DNA from: Candidatus Poribacteria bacterium
Lineage (GTDB): Bacteria > Poribacteria > WGA-4E > WGA-3G
Assembly: GCA_022827885.1 (NCBI GenBank)
Contig: JAJEIP010000137.1
Location: 124,001-188,000 of the forward strand
Length of the DNA stretch: 64,000 nucleotides
Reading direction: 5' to 3'
A model generated the notes under the pieces. That model did no database searches and was not told the origin of the DNA. It was given only the letters and a program-made list of their open reading frames with translations. The translations under genes and the position numbers were made by a program. This document shows, piece by piece, positions 8,838 through 18,035 of the stretch (positions are counted from its first letter, which is position 1; every line of letters starts with the position of its first letter).

Positions 8838-9788
8838 ATGAGAGCACTTGTCGTAAAATTATTGTCAGATAAAAAACGCGAAAAAATTGTTGTCACCGAT
8901 TGGGAAGAGCCAGCACCCCCTACCGGAAACGAAGTGCTGTGTCAAGCCGTCTTCACTGGGCTGACCAACGGCACAGAACGGAATCAACTGATCGGTGGGA
9001 ACTACTCAGCCTCCGATAGCCGACTGCCAACCACCGACGGATACCAGAACGTCGGCAGGGTTATTGAAACAGGACCGGACGTAACGCAATTACAGGTTGG
9101 CGATCTTATCTATGCCAGTGTGAACCATGTCGAACGGTTCACGATTCCAGAAGATGGGCTTTTGTTAAAATTACCAGAGGATATTGACCCAAGCGAAGCC
9201 GCCCTCTTCGGTATCTCCGGTGTCGCGATGCATTGCTGCCGGCGTGTTGATCCGCGTATCGGAGAAAAAGTACTGATTGTCGGACAGGGCTGCATCGGTA
9301 TGTTTGCGGCACAGATCGCTAACGCCATGGGTGCCCGCGTCACAGTGTGTGACATTGAGGAGTCTCGACTGGAACAGAGCCGCCAACTCGGTGTAGCAGA
9401 GGCGGTTCTCAACACAAGTGGCGAGGGTTGGGATGCTCAAATTCAAGAGGGTTCCTTTGATGCCGTCATGGATTTCGCGGGTGTTCCAGATATGGTGACA
9501 CCGATGATACAGGCTTGCAAAACCCGCGGCAGATTGCTCTTGGTTGCCGGACGGTTCGATGTCAATTACACCTTTAACGTCGGACAACATAAAGAGATTA
9601 GTATCCTTCAGTGTAGCCACTTCACTTGTGACGATTTGGAAAATCTCTGTCGCTTGCTCCGCCAAGGTTCTGTCAAGATCGCACCCCTCATTCGACATAA
9701 GGTGGGTGTTGACGAGGCGCCAGAGATATATAGATCGCTCCGCGATGAACCGATGCGTTTGTTGGGGAGTGTGTTTCAATGGGAATAG
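8838..9788 (+). CDS. Medium-chain dehydrogenase/reductase (alcohol dehydrogenase-like)
   Basis: A 316-residue NAD(P)-dependent oxidoreductase of the MDR superfamily; substrate unknown. The N-terminal GroES-like half shows TGLTNGTERNQL and TDGYQNVGRVIETG. The Rossmann half starts VLIVGQGCIGMFAAQIANAMGA (G-x-G-x-x-G). The catalytic and structural zinc cysteine clusters of classical ADHs are not evident, so it may be a zinc-free member like those acting on sugar or threonine derivatives. I use ATG 8838 because AAGGAG is at 8821-8826; a GTG at 8826 overlaps that site. Confidence 0.85.
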   Translation: MRALVVKLLSDKKREKIVVTDWEEPAPPTGNEVLCQAVFTGLTNGTERNQLIGGNYSASDSRLPTTDGYQNVGRVIETGPDVTQLQVGDLIYASVNHVERFTIPEDGLLLKLPEDIDPSEAALFGISGVAMHCCRRVDPRIGEKVLIVGQGCIGMFAAQIANAMGARVTVCDIEESRLEQSRQLGVAEAVLNTSGEGWDAQIQEGSFDAVMDFAGVPDMVTPMIQACKTRGRLLLVAGRFDVNYTFNVGQHKEISILQCSHFTCDDLENLCRLLRQGSVKIAPLIRHKVGVDEAPEIYRSLRDEPMRLLGSVFQWE

Positions 9789-9860
9789 GGTTGGGTTTCG
9801 TCCTTCTGCTTGTAGGAGCGATTTGTAACCCCGAATTACCAAAATATTTATTTTTCCCAG

Positions 9861-9894
9861 GCCCGGTAGGTGCGGTTTCCTAACCGCACCGGGC
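9861..9894. repeat. GGTGCGGTT palindromic repeat
   Basis: A hairpin with GGTGCGGTT / AACCGCACC arms (4-nt loop) inside GCCCGG / CCGGGC outer arms. It is the same element as at 7619-7655, placed about 70 nt after the dehydrogenase stop, where it may act as a transcript end. Confidence 0.65.
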
Positions 9895-10001
9895 ATCGAT
9901 GAAAATTACCCGATTAAACCTTGAAATTTCATAAAACCGCACCTATCACATCCAGTCAGCCCTGCCTAAATTCCGCCGAAAAATATTAAAATTAAAAAAA
10001 A

Positions 10002-10032
10002 TGCAACTTTTTTGCAACTCGTTTGTAGTAAC
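10002..10032 (+). promoter_or_regulatory. Candidate ECF sigma promoter (site 1)
   Basis: TGCAAC at 10002-10007 and GTAGTAAC at 10025-10032, 23 nt from start to start. The same two blocks at the same spacing occur at 19909 and 33427, with a CGTC-type variant at five more sites. It lies 30 nt before the sigma gene, as expected for an autoregulated ECF operon. Confidence 0.6.
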
Positions 10033-10061
10033 AGCAACCTCAAAATGCGCGGAGCTGAAAC

Positions 10062-10607
10062 ATGACAGAAGATAAATTCCTTGAGTTTGTGCATGAATAC
10101 AAGGCTCGGGTTTATCAACACACCCTCTATCTACTCGGAAATCGGGAAGATGCGGAGGATATAACACAAGAGACGTTCATCACGGCGTGGAAACACCGTA
10201 AAAAATTGCGTCCGAAAACTGCACACTCATGGTTGCTAAAATGTGCGCAGAATCTCTGTTTCAACCTGCTAAAGCGAGACAAATTTCAGGTGCATTTAAC
10301 AGGCGGAGACGACACAGATCCTGAAACAGAACTCGAAACTTTGATGCACACGCATTCGGGTCGATCCAATCCATCACCAGATGAGATTGTGATCCAACAA
10401 GAGCTCAAAGACTCCGTCCAGTGTGCGATTCAAAAATTGCCGCCAGATATGCGATCAGTCATAATTATGCGGGAACTGAATGGCATGAGTTTCAAAGAAA
10501 TTGCAGAGGTCTTAGAACAACCCGAAGGAACTGTGAAATCAATAGCATTCCGTGCCCGCAAGCGATTGCGGGAGTTACTGCGTCCCTACTGGAGAGATAA
10601 CGAATGA
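10062..10607 (+). CDS. ECF-type RNA polymerase sigma factor
   Basis: A 181-residue sigma-70 family protein that directs RNA polymerase to a stress or signal regulon. Region 2 is visible as ARVYQHTLYLLGNREDAED then ITQETFITAWKH (about residues 16-47), and region 4 as LPPDMRSVIIMRELNG and FKEIAEVLEQPEGTVKS (about 125-165). The stop overlaps the start of the anti-sigma gene (ATGA at 10604), a classic coupled pair. An ECF-type promoter lies just upstream, suggesting autoregulation. Confidence 0.95.
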   Translation: MTEDKFLEFVHEYKARVYQHTLYLLGNREDAEDITQETFITAWKHRKKLRPKTAHSWLLKCAQNLCFNLLKRDKFQVHLTGGDDTDPETELETLMHTHSGRSNPSPDEIVIQQELKDSVQCAIQKLPPDMRSVIIMRELNGMSFKEIAEVLEQPEGTVKSIAFRARKRLRELLRPYWRDNE

Positions 10608-11266
10608 ACCAATTTCCTTCCCATCCAGATTTAACGTGTACGGAAGTTCAGGATACCTTAGAAGCGTATCTTGGCGATGAATTGGATGCAGACACGTCGG
10701 CGACAGTCGCAGCACATGTCGCATCCTGTCCAATGTGTCAAGCTGAAGTTCGCTTCGCACAAGCAATTAGTGGCGCATTGCACGAACTTCCGAAACCAGA
10801 GCCACCGCCGGAAATCTTCAACGCCGTTGAGGCTTACGTGCGCGCACATCCCAACGAGGGCACGGGGTGGCTACATCGGATATTCCAACTGTTTACGTTC
10901 TCGAATGATTTAACTTCGATGCTCGCTCGCGCAGGTGCGGTGGCATGTCTCATCGGAGTCGTCTTGTTCGGGACCTACCAGTACCAACAGCATCTGAAAG
11001 TGCAGCAAGCCTCCCGTGACTTGGCTTATGCCCTGAGTAAGTTGAATTACGCAGTGGAGCGGACCGGCACTGTTGTTAACGAGAAACTTCCGGATGTGCG
11101 GATTGATGAAGTTTCAAGTCTTCCGTTTGTTCAGATTGAAACAGCCTCCCGTCATGTGTCAAAACAGAAAAGAAATATTTCATCGGCAATCCATCGGAGT
11201 CTGGATAGTCTTGACCGATTACCACACGGCACTCTGGATACGAAAACCGATCAACGTTCATATTAA
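10604..11266 (+). CDS. Membrane anti-sigma factor with zinc-finger domain
   Basis: A 220-residue partner that should hold the sigma factor at the membrane. The N-terminal anti-sigma domain has the HxxxCxxC motif (H38, C42, C45) with another Cys at 12. A hydrophobic segment (AGAVACLIGVVLFGTY, around residues 110-126) would cross the membrane, leaving a C-terminal region of about 95 residues outside. It overlaps the sigma gene by 4 nt and is followed 12 nt later by a DUF4252 gene, a common partner of ECF operons. Confidence 0.9.
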   Translation: MNQFPSHPDLTCTEVQDTLEAYLGDELDADTSATVAAHVASCPMCQAEVRFAQAISGALHELPKPEPPPEIFNAVEAYVRAHPNEGTGWLHRIFQLFTFSNDLTSMLARAGAVACLIGVVLFGTYQYQQHLKVQQASRDLAYALSKLNYAVERTGTVVNEKLPDVRIDEVSSLPFVQIETASRHVSKQKRNISSAIHRSLDSLDRLPHGTLDTKTDQRSY

Positions 11267-11278
11267 GGAGAAAAAAAC

Positions 11279-11965
11279 ATGAAAAGATCCACCCTTACAG
11301 CCCTCTTAGCAGGTATAGCCTTTTTAGCAGTTTGCTGTTTCTTCACCAATGGGCACGCCCAGAACGGCAACGTAGAAGAAACAGTTCGGGGTCAGATAGA
11401 AATGAATCTGCCGGATGCCCCTGTCCCAAAGGTGGAAATTACCTTGGACAAGAGCCTCTTGGGCCTCTTTATCAATTTCGGTATCGCAAGTCATCCGGAA
11501 CTTTCTGGAGATAAATCGATAGACGTGTCGGAATATACGGCGTATGCCGAAATGCTAAAAGGTGCCTCTATCCGGGCTTACGATGGAGAGATGAGAGACC
11601 TCAACCGAATCGTGGACCACTACCGTAGCATCCTTGCCAATGAGAAGTGGGAGCATCTCATCACAATCAGGGATACATTCGATCTCAGCCTGCTCTGCTC
11701 GGAAAAACCGGGCGTAGTGAACGGTATTTTCGTTATGTTCACCGATAATGGCAATTCGGGTTTTGTGAACATTTATGGAGAGATCGACTTTCAGAAACTC
11801 GGCACTCTATTTGGGCAACTTCTGGAATCTAATTCGGGGGAGTCGATCTCCGAAACAGTTCGCAATTGGATAAACGTCCCGATGTCCCATGGGTGGGAAG
11901 TAAAGCGCAACGCCGAGAAACCGGAGCATGCCCCGAAATCAGAAACCACGGCAACTAACCGTTAA
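11279..11965 (+). CDS. Secreted DUF4252-family protein
   Basis: A 228-residue exported protein with a clear signal peptide (residues 1-27, cleaving near GHA-Q). The mature part resembles DUF4252: a predicted helix, KGASIRAYDGE, NEKWEHLITIRD, and a C-terminal VNIYGEIDFQKLGTLF. Its function is unknown; the family commonly sits downstream of ECF sigma/anti-sigma pairs. AAGGAG is 8 nt upstream of the ATG. It is paralogous to the N-terminal half of the next gene. Confidence 0.8.
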   Translation: MKRSTLTALLAGIAFLAVCCFFTNGHAQNGNVEETVRGQIEMNLPDAPVPKVEITLDKSLLGLFINFGIASHPELSGDKSIDVSEYTAYAEMLKGASIRAYDGEMRDLNRIVDHYRSILANEKWEHLITIRDTFDLSLLCSEKPGVVNGIFVMFTDNGNSGFVNIYGEIDFQKLGTLFGQLLESNSGESISETVRNWINVPMSHGWEVKRNAEKPEHAPKSETTATNR

Positions 11966-11984
11966 AATGGATAAGGAGTAAAAC

Positions 11985-13379
11985 ATGAAACTGCAAAAGC
12001 ACTTTATACGGCTGTTCGCGCTCCTGTTTTTGGTTGCATCGCTAACACTGATGCATTCAGCAGTCGCGCAACAGAAAAAGTCGGACAAGACCGATGAAAA
12101 AGGACTTATCCTTTTCGATTTCCCAGAGCCGCTTGCGGCGAAAGTCGAAGTTAACTTAACCTCGAAACTCATCAGTCTGGTAACCAAATCGGTGAGCAAT
12201 CAACCCGAAGTCGCTGAACTGATCCGGATGTTAGACGGCATCTATGTCCGCACCTACGATAGAGGAACGATTGATGAGAAGAAGTTAGTTAACTATTTCA
12301 AGGAGAAGCTCAAAAAGGATGAGTGGGAGGTCCTCGTCAAAATTGAGGAGCGCAGTGAAACGGTGGAGATTAATCTACTGTTTGACGAAGAGAAGGTTTA
12401 CGGGATTTTCGCTATCATCATCCCGAAAAGGTCTGGAGAAGTCACCTTTGTCAACATCGTCGGGGAGATCGCACCGGAACGCATTGAGGAGTTGCTCGGG
12501 AATCTCAGTAATTTCGGGGCGGTAGACATCGATTTTGGCGACAAATTGAAAGGGCAATGGAAAATAGAGGACACCGGGGACAAAGCGAGGGTCATGATTC
12601 TCGGTAGTATATTTTTCTCAAATCCGAGAATCAATAGATTCAATTTCAGAATGGATGATGTCCTCGCACCCGAACGCCAAAGCGAAATGGAACAACTGGT
12701 GACGCAACTGAAAGCATTTGGTCCCACCAAGATAGCCGTTTATATAGACCAAAGTTTTGATGCTGAGCTTAACGCAAACTATCAAGGTTATCTGGATGGC
12801 ACATACGAACTCACACGGAGCTATACGGAGCAGATCGGCTTTCGGTTAGCGAAACAGATGGGGCACTCGAGGCTTTATTCTGTTGCTGATTGGCCAAAAC
12901 ACCGGCCGATCCGGGATAAAATTGACGACCACTTGATGGATTTCGACGCGTTCGCGGAGATGCACAATCAGGAGCATCTCCTACCGACCGTCTCCTCAGA
13001 GGGACAGAAAATTCGGCGGGGTGCAGATGGAACACTCTGGGTTGAACATGAAGAATATGAACCGCTGATTGACATGTATATACGGATGAACGAACCTGAG
13101 GAGATAATCACCAGCCATCGAGGGTATCTGCGCACCGCACGCATTGGACTCAAAGACCAATACCCGGGTGCGAATTGGGTTGGACATTGGTGGTATGTGC
13201 ATAATCTCAAGAATTTTGTGAACCTGACGCGAATCACTGAGTCCACCGATGACCGCATTCTACTGGTTGTTGGTACTGATCATGTTTATCTGATTCAACA
13301 GTTTTTGCAGGACTCGGGAGATTACATCGTTGAGAGTCCGCTGCAATACTTGAATGCAAACCAAGCGGAAACGCCTTAA
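11985..13379 (+). CDS. Secreted fusion of DUF4252 with a degenerate DUF5694 (TraB-like) domain
   Basis: A 464-residue protein with signal peptide (1-28), a DUF4252 region (about 45-190: LDGIYVRTYDR, DEWEVLVKIEE, VNIVGEIAPERIEELL) and a DUF5694 region from about 204 to the end. The second half matches the four neighbouring DUF5694 genes, but key positions differ. GSxHL is GSIFF, the conserved Glu in IAxE is Tyr (IAVY), VYCVDYW is LYSVADW, and GAGH is GTDH. If those residues are catalytic, as in the related TraB/TIKI group, this half is inactive. The next gene starts 57 nt downstream. Confidence 0.85.
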   Translation: MKLQKHFIRLFALLFLVASLTLMHSAVAQQKKSDKTDEKGLILFDFPEPLAAKVEVNLTSKLISLVTKSVSNQPEVAELIRMLDGIYVRTYDRGTIDEKKLVNYFKEKLKKDEWEVLVKIEERSETVEINLLFDEEKVYGIFAIIIPKRSGEVTFVNIVGEIAPERIEELLGNLSNFGAVDIDFGDKLKGQWKIEDTGDKARVMILGSIFFSNPRINRFNFRMDDVLAPERQSEMEQLVTQLKAFGPTKIAVYIDQSFDAELNANYQGYLDGTYELTRSYTEQIGFRLAKQMGHSRLYSVADWPKHRPIRDKIDDHLMDFDAFAEMHNQEHLLPTVSSEGQKIRRGADGTLWVEHEEYEPLIDMYIRMNEPEEIITSHRGYLRTARIGLKDQYPGANWVGHWWYVHNLKNFVNLTRITESTDDRILLVVGTDHVYLIQQFLQDSGDYIVESPLQYLNANQAETP

Positions 13380-13436
13380 TCTGTTGTTCTCTTTTTTGAG
13401 GCAGGGTTACCGATACCACAGATCGGAGAAAATTTT

Positions 13437-14366
13437 ATGAAAGCCTTAGTGAAATGTGAGTTCTGTTTGATAATGTTATTCGTCGCTGTGTTACTTGCGG
13501 TCGGCACAGTCGCAAGTGATGACCAGACAGACCCGTCTACAGAGGATACTACGCACATGACGAAAAAACCGACCCTTATGATTCTTGGAAGCGGACATTT
13601 GGCAAATTGGGGTGCAGACCGAATCAATTACAGAATGGATGATGTGCTTGCGCCTAAACGGCAAGCTGAACTTCAGGCACTTGCGGATCAACTCGCCCAA
13701 TTTAAACCGACGAAAATAGCCGTTGAAGTTGATGAGCGTTGGAATGCGGATCTTCAGGAGGAATACAACGGTTACCTAAAGGATAGTTTTCAGCTGGAGC
13801 CTCATGAAATTCACCAGATTGGGTTCCGACTGGCGAAAGATATGGGACATCCAAAGGTGTACTGTGTAGATTATTTTCGTGATGATCCAATCGTCCGAGA
13901 GGATCTGGATCATGATTTAATAGATTGGGGCACGTTTGCAGAGGCGAACGACCAGAAACACCTTCTGGGTCCTCCACCTACTGGAAAGATGACGCAGGAT
14001 GCAGATGGCAAAATCTGGATTGAGCCTGAGAAATACGAACCGATAATTGACATGTATATACGGATCAACCAAGATGAAAAGATCCGAAAAAACCTCCGCG
14101 ACTACTTACGGATTGCACGAATTGGGTTGCAAGATCAGTATCCGGGTGCGAATTGGGTTGCACATGCTTGGTATCCAAGGAACCTAAAAACTTTCGTCAA
14201 CCTCACCCGAATTACGGAATCAGAAGATGAGCGTATTTTGCTAATCATCGGTGCTGGACACTTGGGATTCCTTAAACAGATTGCGGAAGACTCTGAATTT
14301 TATCACATAGAGAGCCCGTTGCAATACCTGAAGGCAGATGAGGAAGGAAAACCGTCAACTGAGTAA
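13437..14366 (+). CDS. Secreted DUF5694 (TraB-like) protein, copy 2
   Basis: A 309-residue exported protein: signal peptide about residues 1-27, then a domain starting MILGSGHLANWGAD. It keeps GSxH, IAVEVDE, GHPKVYCVD and IIGAGH, the pattern of the EreA/ChaN/TraB-type superfamily; the activity is unknown. It belongs to a subtype with LADQLAQF and FQLEPHEIHQ, shared with copy 4. The leader is almost the same as in copies 3 and 5 (MKALVKC, then VLLAVGT). The ribosome binding region ATCGGAGAAAATTTT is also shared with copy 3. Confidence 0.82.
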   Translation: MKALVKCEFCLIMLFVAVLLAVGTVASDDQTDPSTEDTTHMTKKPTLMILGSGHLANWGADRINYRMDDVLAPKRQAELQALADQLAQFKPTKIAVEVDERWNADLQEEYNGYLKDSFQLEPHEIHQIGFRLAKDMGHPKVYCVDYFRDDPIVREDLDHDLIDWGTFAEANDQKHLLGPPPTGKMTQDADGKIWIEPEKYEPIIDMYIRINQDEKIRKNLRDYLRIARIGLQDQYPGANWVAHAWYPRNLKTFVNLTRITESEDERILLIIGAGHLGFLKQIAEDSEFYHIESPLQYLKADEEGKPSTE

Positions 14367-14484
14367 ACCAATCAGGATAGGATTTATGTGCCCCTTTGAT
14401 GCTTGCGTTGGATGTCGTTTTACAAACTGAATCAACCCCAACGTAAGTGTTGATTAGACAGTTTTACAGATCGGAGAAAGTTTT

Positions 14485-15405
14485 ATGAAAGTCTTAGTGA
14501 AATGCCAATTTTATTTGATGACGTTACTCGTCGCTGTATTACTTACAGTCGGCATGGCCGCAAGCGATGATCGGACTAATTTATCTACAGAGGATGTTAC
14601 GCAAATGACGAAAAAACCGACAATTATGATTCTCGGCAGTCCGCATCTGGCGAATCCGGGGGCGGATGTATACAACACAAAAATGGACGATGTCCGCGTA
14701 CCCAAACGCCAACGCGAGATTGAACAACTGGTCACACAGCTTAAAGCGTTTCGTCCCACCAAGATAGCCATTGAGGCAGATGAAAGGTTTGACGCTAAGA
14801 TTAACGCAGACTATCATGGCTATCTGGAAGGCACATACGAACTCAAGCGTGGGGAAAGCAACCAGATTGGGTTCCAGTTGGCAAAACAGATGGGACATCC
14901 AAAAGTGTACTGCGTCGATTATTGGCCGGAACGTTGGCCAATCCTTGAAAAAATTGATGATCATTTGACAGATCGTTATGCCTTTGCAGAAGCTCACAAT
15001 CAGGAACACTTCCTCCGTCCACCCCCTGTTACTGAGGGAAAAATTGTCAAGGATAAAGATGGCACAACTTGGATTGAACCTGCGAAATACCAGTCAATTA
15101 TTGAGATGTACATACAGCGTAACGAACCTCAAGGTAGACGCGCGGATCATCAGGCATATCTGCGAAGTGCCCGTATTGGATTAGGCGCTCAATACCCGGG
15201 GGCCAACTGGATCGCCCACGTCTGGTATGCTCGAAACCTCAAAATCTTTGTGAATTTAACCCGTATCACCGAATCAACCGACGATCGTATTCTACTGATT
15301 ATCGGTGCTGGTCATGTTTTCCTCGTCCAACAGTTTCTTGAGGATTCAGGCGATTACATCGTCGAAAGTCCGCTGCAATACTTAAAAATGGAGGATGCTA
15401 ATTGA
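14485..15405 (+). CDS. Secreted DUF5694 (TraB-like) protein, copy 3
   Basis: A 306-residue exported paralogue with the shared leader (MKVLVKC). Motifs GSPHLANPGAD, IAIEADERF, GHPKVYCVDYWP and IIGAGH are intact. It belongs to the subtype with VTQLKAF and YELKRGE shared with copies 1 and 5. Its TGA stop overlaps the ATG of copy 4 (TGATG at 15403-15407), so the two are probably translated together. Confidence 0.82.
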   Translation: MKVLVKCQFYLMTLLVAVLLTVGMAASDDRTNLSTEDVTQMTKKPTIMILGSPHLANPGADVYNTKMDDVRVPKRQREIEQLVTQLKAFRPTKIAIEADERFDAKINADYHGYLEGTYELKRGESNQIGFQLAKQMGHPKVYCVDYWPERWPILEKIDDHLTDRYAFAEAHNQEHFLRPPPVTEGKIVKDKDGTTWIEPAKYQSIIEMYIQRNEPQGRRADHQAYLRSARIGLGAQYPGANWIAHVWYARNLKIFVNLTRITESTDDRILLIIGAGHVFLVQQFLEDSGDYIVESPLQYLKMEDAN

Positions 15406-16199
15406 TGAAGCATCAGACGAAACCTACAGTTATGATTCTCGGGAGTCACCACTTGGCAGGTTGGGATGGAGATAATATAGATGATATGCGCGCGCCTAAA
15501 CGTCAGCGTGAACTTCAACAACTTGCTGATCAACTGGCTCAATTTCAGCCGACGAAGATAGCTGTTGAGGTCGACCACCTTGACTCCAATCGTCAGCAGG
15601 AATACAACGCCTATCTAAAGGACGACTTTCAACTTGAACGCCATGAAGTCCATCAAGTCGGGTTTCGATTGGCGAAAATGATGGGACATCCAAAGATCCA
15701 TTGCGTGGATCACTTCCGAAATGCTGCGGAGAACCCAATCTTTGGAAGGGATCCTGATGACGATTTGACAGATTACTATAAGTTTGCCAAAACGCACGGC
15801 CAAGAGCATCTCCTGCGTCTCCCTTCTACTAAAGGAAAAACCACTCAGGATGAAGACGGTACAACCCAGACTGAACCTGAGTACGAGCCAATTATTGACA
15901 TGTACATACGGCTCAATCAACCTGAACGGATACATTCAAACCATCAGAAATATCTGCGGAACGCGCGGATTGGGTCAGACGATCAATATCCAGGTGCCAA
16001 TTGGATGGGGTACTTCTGGTATCCGCGTAATCTCAAGACTTATGTGAATCTGACGCGAATTACCGAATCTGCTGATGACCGAATCCTACTGATTATCGGG
16101 GCTGCACATACCTTCCTGATTCAGCAATTCCTTGAAGATTCGGGGGATTATATCGTTGAGAGTCCGTTAGACTATTTAAGTGCGGAAGAAACACAATGA
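15405..16199 (+). CDS. DUF5694 (TraB-like) protein without signal peptide, copy 4
   Basis: A 264-residue paralogue that starts directly at MKHQTKPTVMILGSHHLAGWDGD. It lacks the export leader of its neighbours and would stay in the cytoplasm. ATG 15405 overlaps the previous stop and has GGAGG 10 nt upstream (15390-15394), within the 3' end of copy 3. GSHHL, IAVEVD and GHPKIHCVDHF are present; the C-terminal GAGH is GAAH. Subtype as copy 2 (LADQLAQF, QLERHEVHQ). Confidence 0.82.
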   Translation: MKHQTKPTVMILGSHHLAGWDGDNIDDMRAPKRQRELQQLADQLAQFQPTKIAVEVDHLDSNRQQEYNAYLKDDFQLERHEVHQVGFRLAKMMGHPKIHCVDHFRNAAENPIFGRDPDDDLTDYYKFAKTHGQEHLLRLPSTKGKTTQDEDGTTQTEPEYEPIIDMYIRLNQPERIHSNHQKYLRNARIGSDDQYPGANWMGYFWYPRNLKTYVNLTRITESADDRILLIIGAAHTFLIQQFLEDSGDYIVESPLDYLSAEETQ

Positions 16200-16268
16200 G
16201 ATAGAGGGCTGAAACGCCTTCCCTACACGCTATTGTAATTTAGGACTAACCGAGGTAAACAGAAAACC

Positions 16269-18035
16269 ATGTGGGACAAAGTCAAATTAACCCGCCCTTC
16301 ATTTCGAGACCTACTCTGGCTGTTCGGACAGGTGTTGAGAGCATCCCCTTTTATTGCCGCAGTGTGGATAACCCTTGTACTCATCAACGCAGGTGCTGCG
16401 GCAGCCCATCTGCTGGTGCTCCGAGAAACCGTTAACACCCTCGTCGATGCAGACCTCCTAAGCAGTGCTGTTCCATGGCTGACTGCACTCTGTCTCCTCT
16501 TTTTGATAGAGCAAACGATCTTAACACTCCTCCCACTTTTGCGCGAGCAACTCCGCATTAAAGCCGGTTTCGCTTTACAGCGTGCTGCCTTGCAAAAGAC
16601 AGGCAAACTGCCATTGGAGGCATTTGATGACGAGGAATCGCACGACCTCATCAATCGCGTCGTCACTGGCGGGGATTCGAACATTGTCCAATTGATGCAA
16701 AATGGCTTAAGTCTTATTGAATACACCCCGATCCTATTCGTCAGTGCTGTTGTTTTAGGACTGATTTCAATTTGGATTCCCTTGATCATCATCGGCGGTG
16801 CAATATTGCTGCGGGTTTTTGAAATTCGGATGGGAACGCGAGTGCGGCACTTTGAGGTGGAAAATACACGCAACAAACGACTTGCGGATTACTACGTCCA
16901 ACTTCTAACAGAACGACGCAGTGGTGCCGAAATCCGTTTATGGTCTATCGGTGAAACCCTTCTCCAACGCTGGCGGACGATCCTCGCCCAATATCTTCAG
17001 GAGCGCTTGCATATCGATTTTCGAAATGCCTCCCAAGGTATTTTCCAAGTGTTTATTTTCGTTGCCATCATCGCTGGGGCATTACTGGTGACATCGCTTT
17101 CACAGGGAAGGGTCGAAGCCGGACTCGCCGCTTTGGTGTTAGAGGCACTCCGGAATATCACTGCAGGTATGAACTCCATGCAGTATTTCGTCATCGGCTT
17201 TGTTCAACATGCTGGCTACGGAGAGGACCTTCGCCGTCTGTTAGAAAAGAAAGAGGAGGAAGCCGCTCCCGAAACACAAACGCCTTCTCCGCACCCGATG
17301 CGTGAAGGTATTCGCTTGCATAGCGTCGCGTATCGTTACCCGGGTGCGGACACAGATGCGCTCTCTGACATTAACATTCATATTCGTCCGGGCGAAATTC
17401 TCGCTATCGTCGGTGAAAATGGCGCAGGAAAAACGACTTTGGCACACATCTTAGCAGGCTTGCGTTCTCCAACAGCAGGACACGTTACAATAGACGGTAT
17501 AAATACCGCCACACTCTCATCCGAAGACCGCCGGCGTGCTTGCACCGTCGTGTTTCAGCAGCCGGCACGTTATCCGACCACCCTACACGAGAATCTGATT
17601 TTAGGCAGTGTTGATGCCTCCGATGCGCATGCTGAGGCGGTTTTAACCCGAGTCGGATTGCCAGCGGAAAGGTTCCCGCTAAGCTCACTTTTAGGTCCCG
17701 AATTTGGGGGTGTAGACTTTTCTGGCGGCGAATGGCAACGCGTCGCCATCGCTCGGAGTCTGATAAAGGAAACGGGTGAATTTGTCATTTTTGACGAACC
17801 CACGGCAGCCCTTGACCCTCTTGCTGAGTTGGAAATTTTTCAGCAGTTTGTTGAATTGGTAGAAGGTAAAACTGCCCTGCTCATCGCCCATCGACTCGGA
17901 CCCACGCGGCTTGTTGATCGCGTGGTTGTTTTGGATGGTGGACGCATTGTAGAAATCGGAAATCCCACTGAACTCCTACAGCGAAATGGAAAATACGCCG
18001 AAATGTTCGCAGCACAAAGTGAGTGGTATCAATAA
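16269..18035 (+). CDS. ABC exporter half-transporter (permease plus ATPase), subunit 1
   Basis: A 588-residue type IV ABC exporter: about 330 residues with membrane helices (for example FIAAVWITLVLINAGAAA, VFIFVAIIAGALLVTSL), then an ATPase domain. Walker A is GENGAGKTT (about residue 382), the signature is FSGGEWQRVAIARS and Walker B is FVIFDEPTAALDP. The stop overlaps the start of a second exporter gene (TAATG at 18033-18037), so the pair probably forms a heterodimer. The cargo is unknown. It sits between DUF5694 copies 4 and 5. Confidence 0.9.
   Translation: MWDKVKLTRPSFRDLLWLFGQVLRASPFIAAVWITLVLINAGAAAAHLLVLRETVNTLVDADLLSSAVPWLTALCLLFLIEQTILTLLPLLREQLRIKAGFALQRAALQKTGKLPLEAFDDEESHDLINRVVTGGDSNIVQLMQNGLSLIEYTPILFVSAVVLGLISIWIPLIIIGGAILLRVFEIRMGTRVRHFEVENTRNKRLADYYVQLLTERRSGAEIRLWSIGETLLQRWRTILAQYLQERLHIDFRNASQGIFQVFIFVAIIAGALLVTSLSQGRVEAGLAALVLEALRNITAGMNSMQYFVIGFVQHAGYGEDLRRLLEKKEEEAAPETQTPSPHPMREGIRLHSVAYRYPGADTDALSDINIHIRPGEILAIVGENGAGKTTLAHILAGLRSPTAGHVTIDGINTATLSSEDRRRACTVVFQQPARYPTTLHENLILGSVDASDAHAEAVLTRVGLPAERFPLSSLLGPEFGGVDFSGGEWQRVAIARSLIKETGEFVIFDEPTAALDPLAELEIFQQFVELVEGKTALLIAHRLGPTRLVDRVVVLDGGRIVEIGNPTELLQRNGKYAEMFAAQSEWYQ

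Noticed and set aside
9171-9896. 241-codon minus-strand frame opposite the dehydrogenase gene
   Set aside because: Antisense to a well-supported dehydrogenase, no family resemblance and no ribosome binding site.
16223-16876. 217-codon minus-strand frame
   Set aside because: Antisense to the ABC exporter membrane domain; the composition (Ser/Arg-rich) is typical of a shadow frame.
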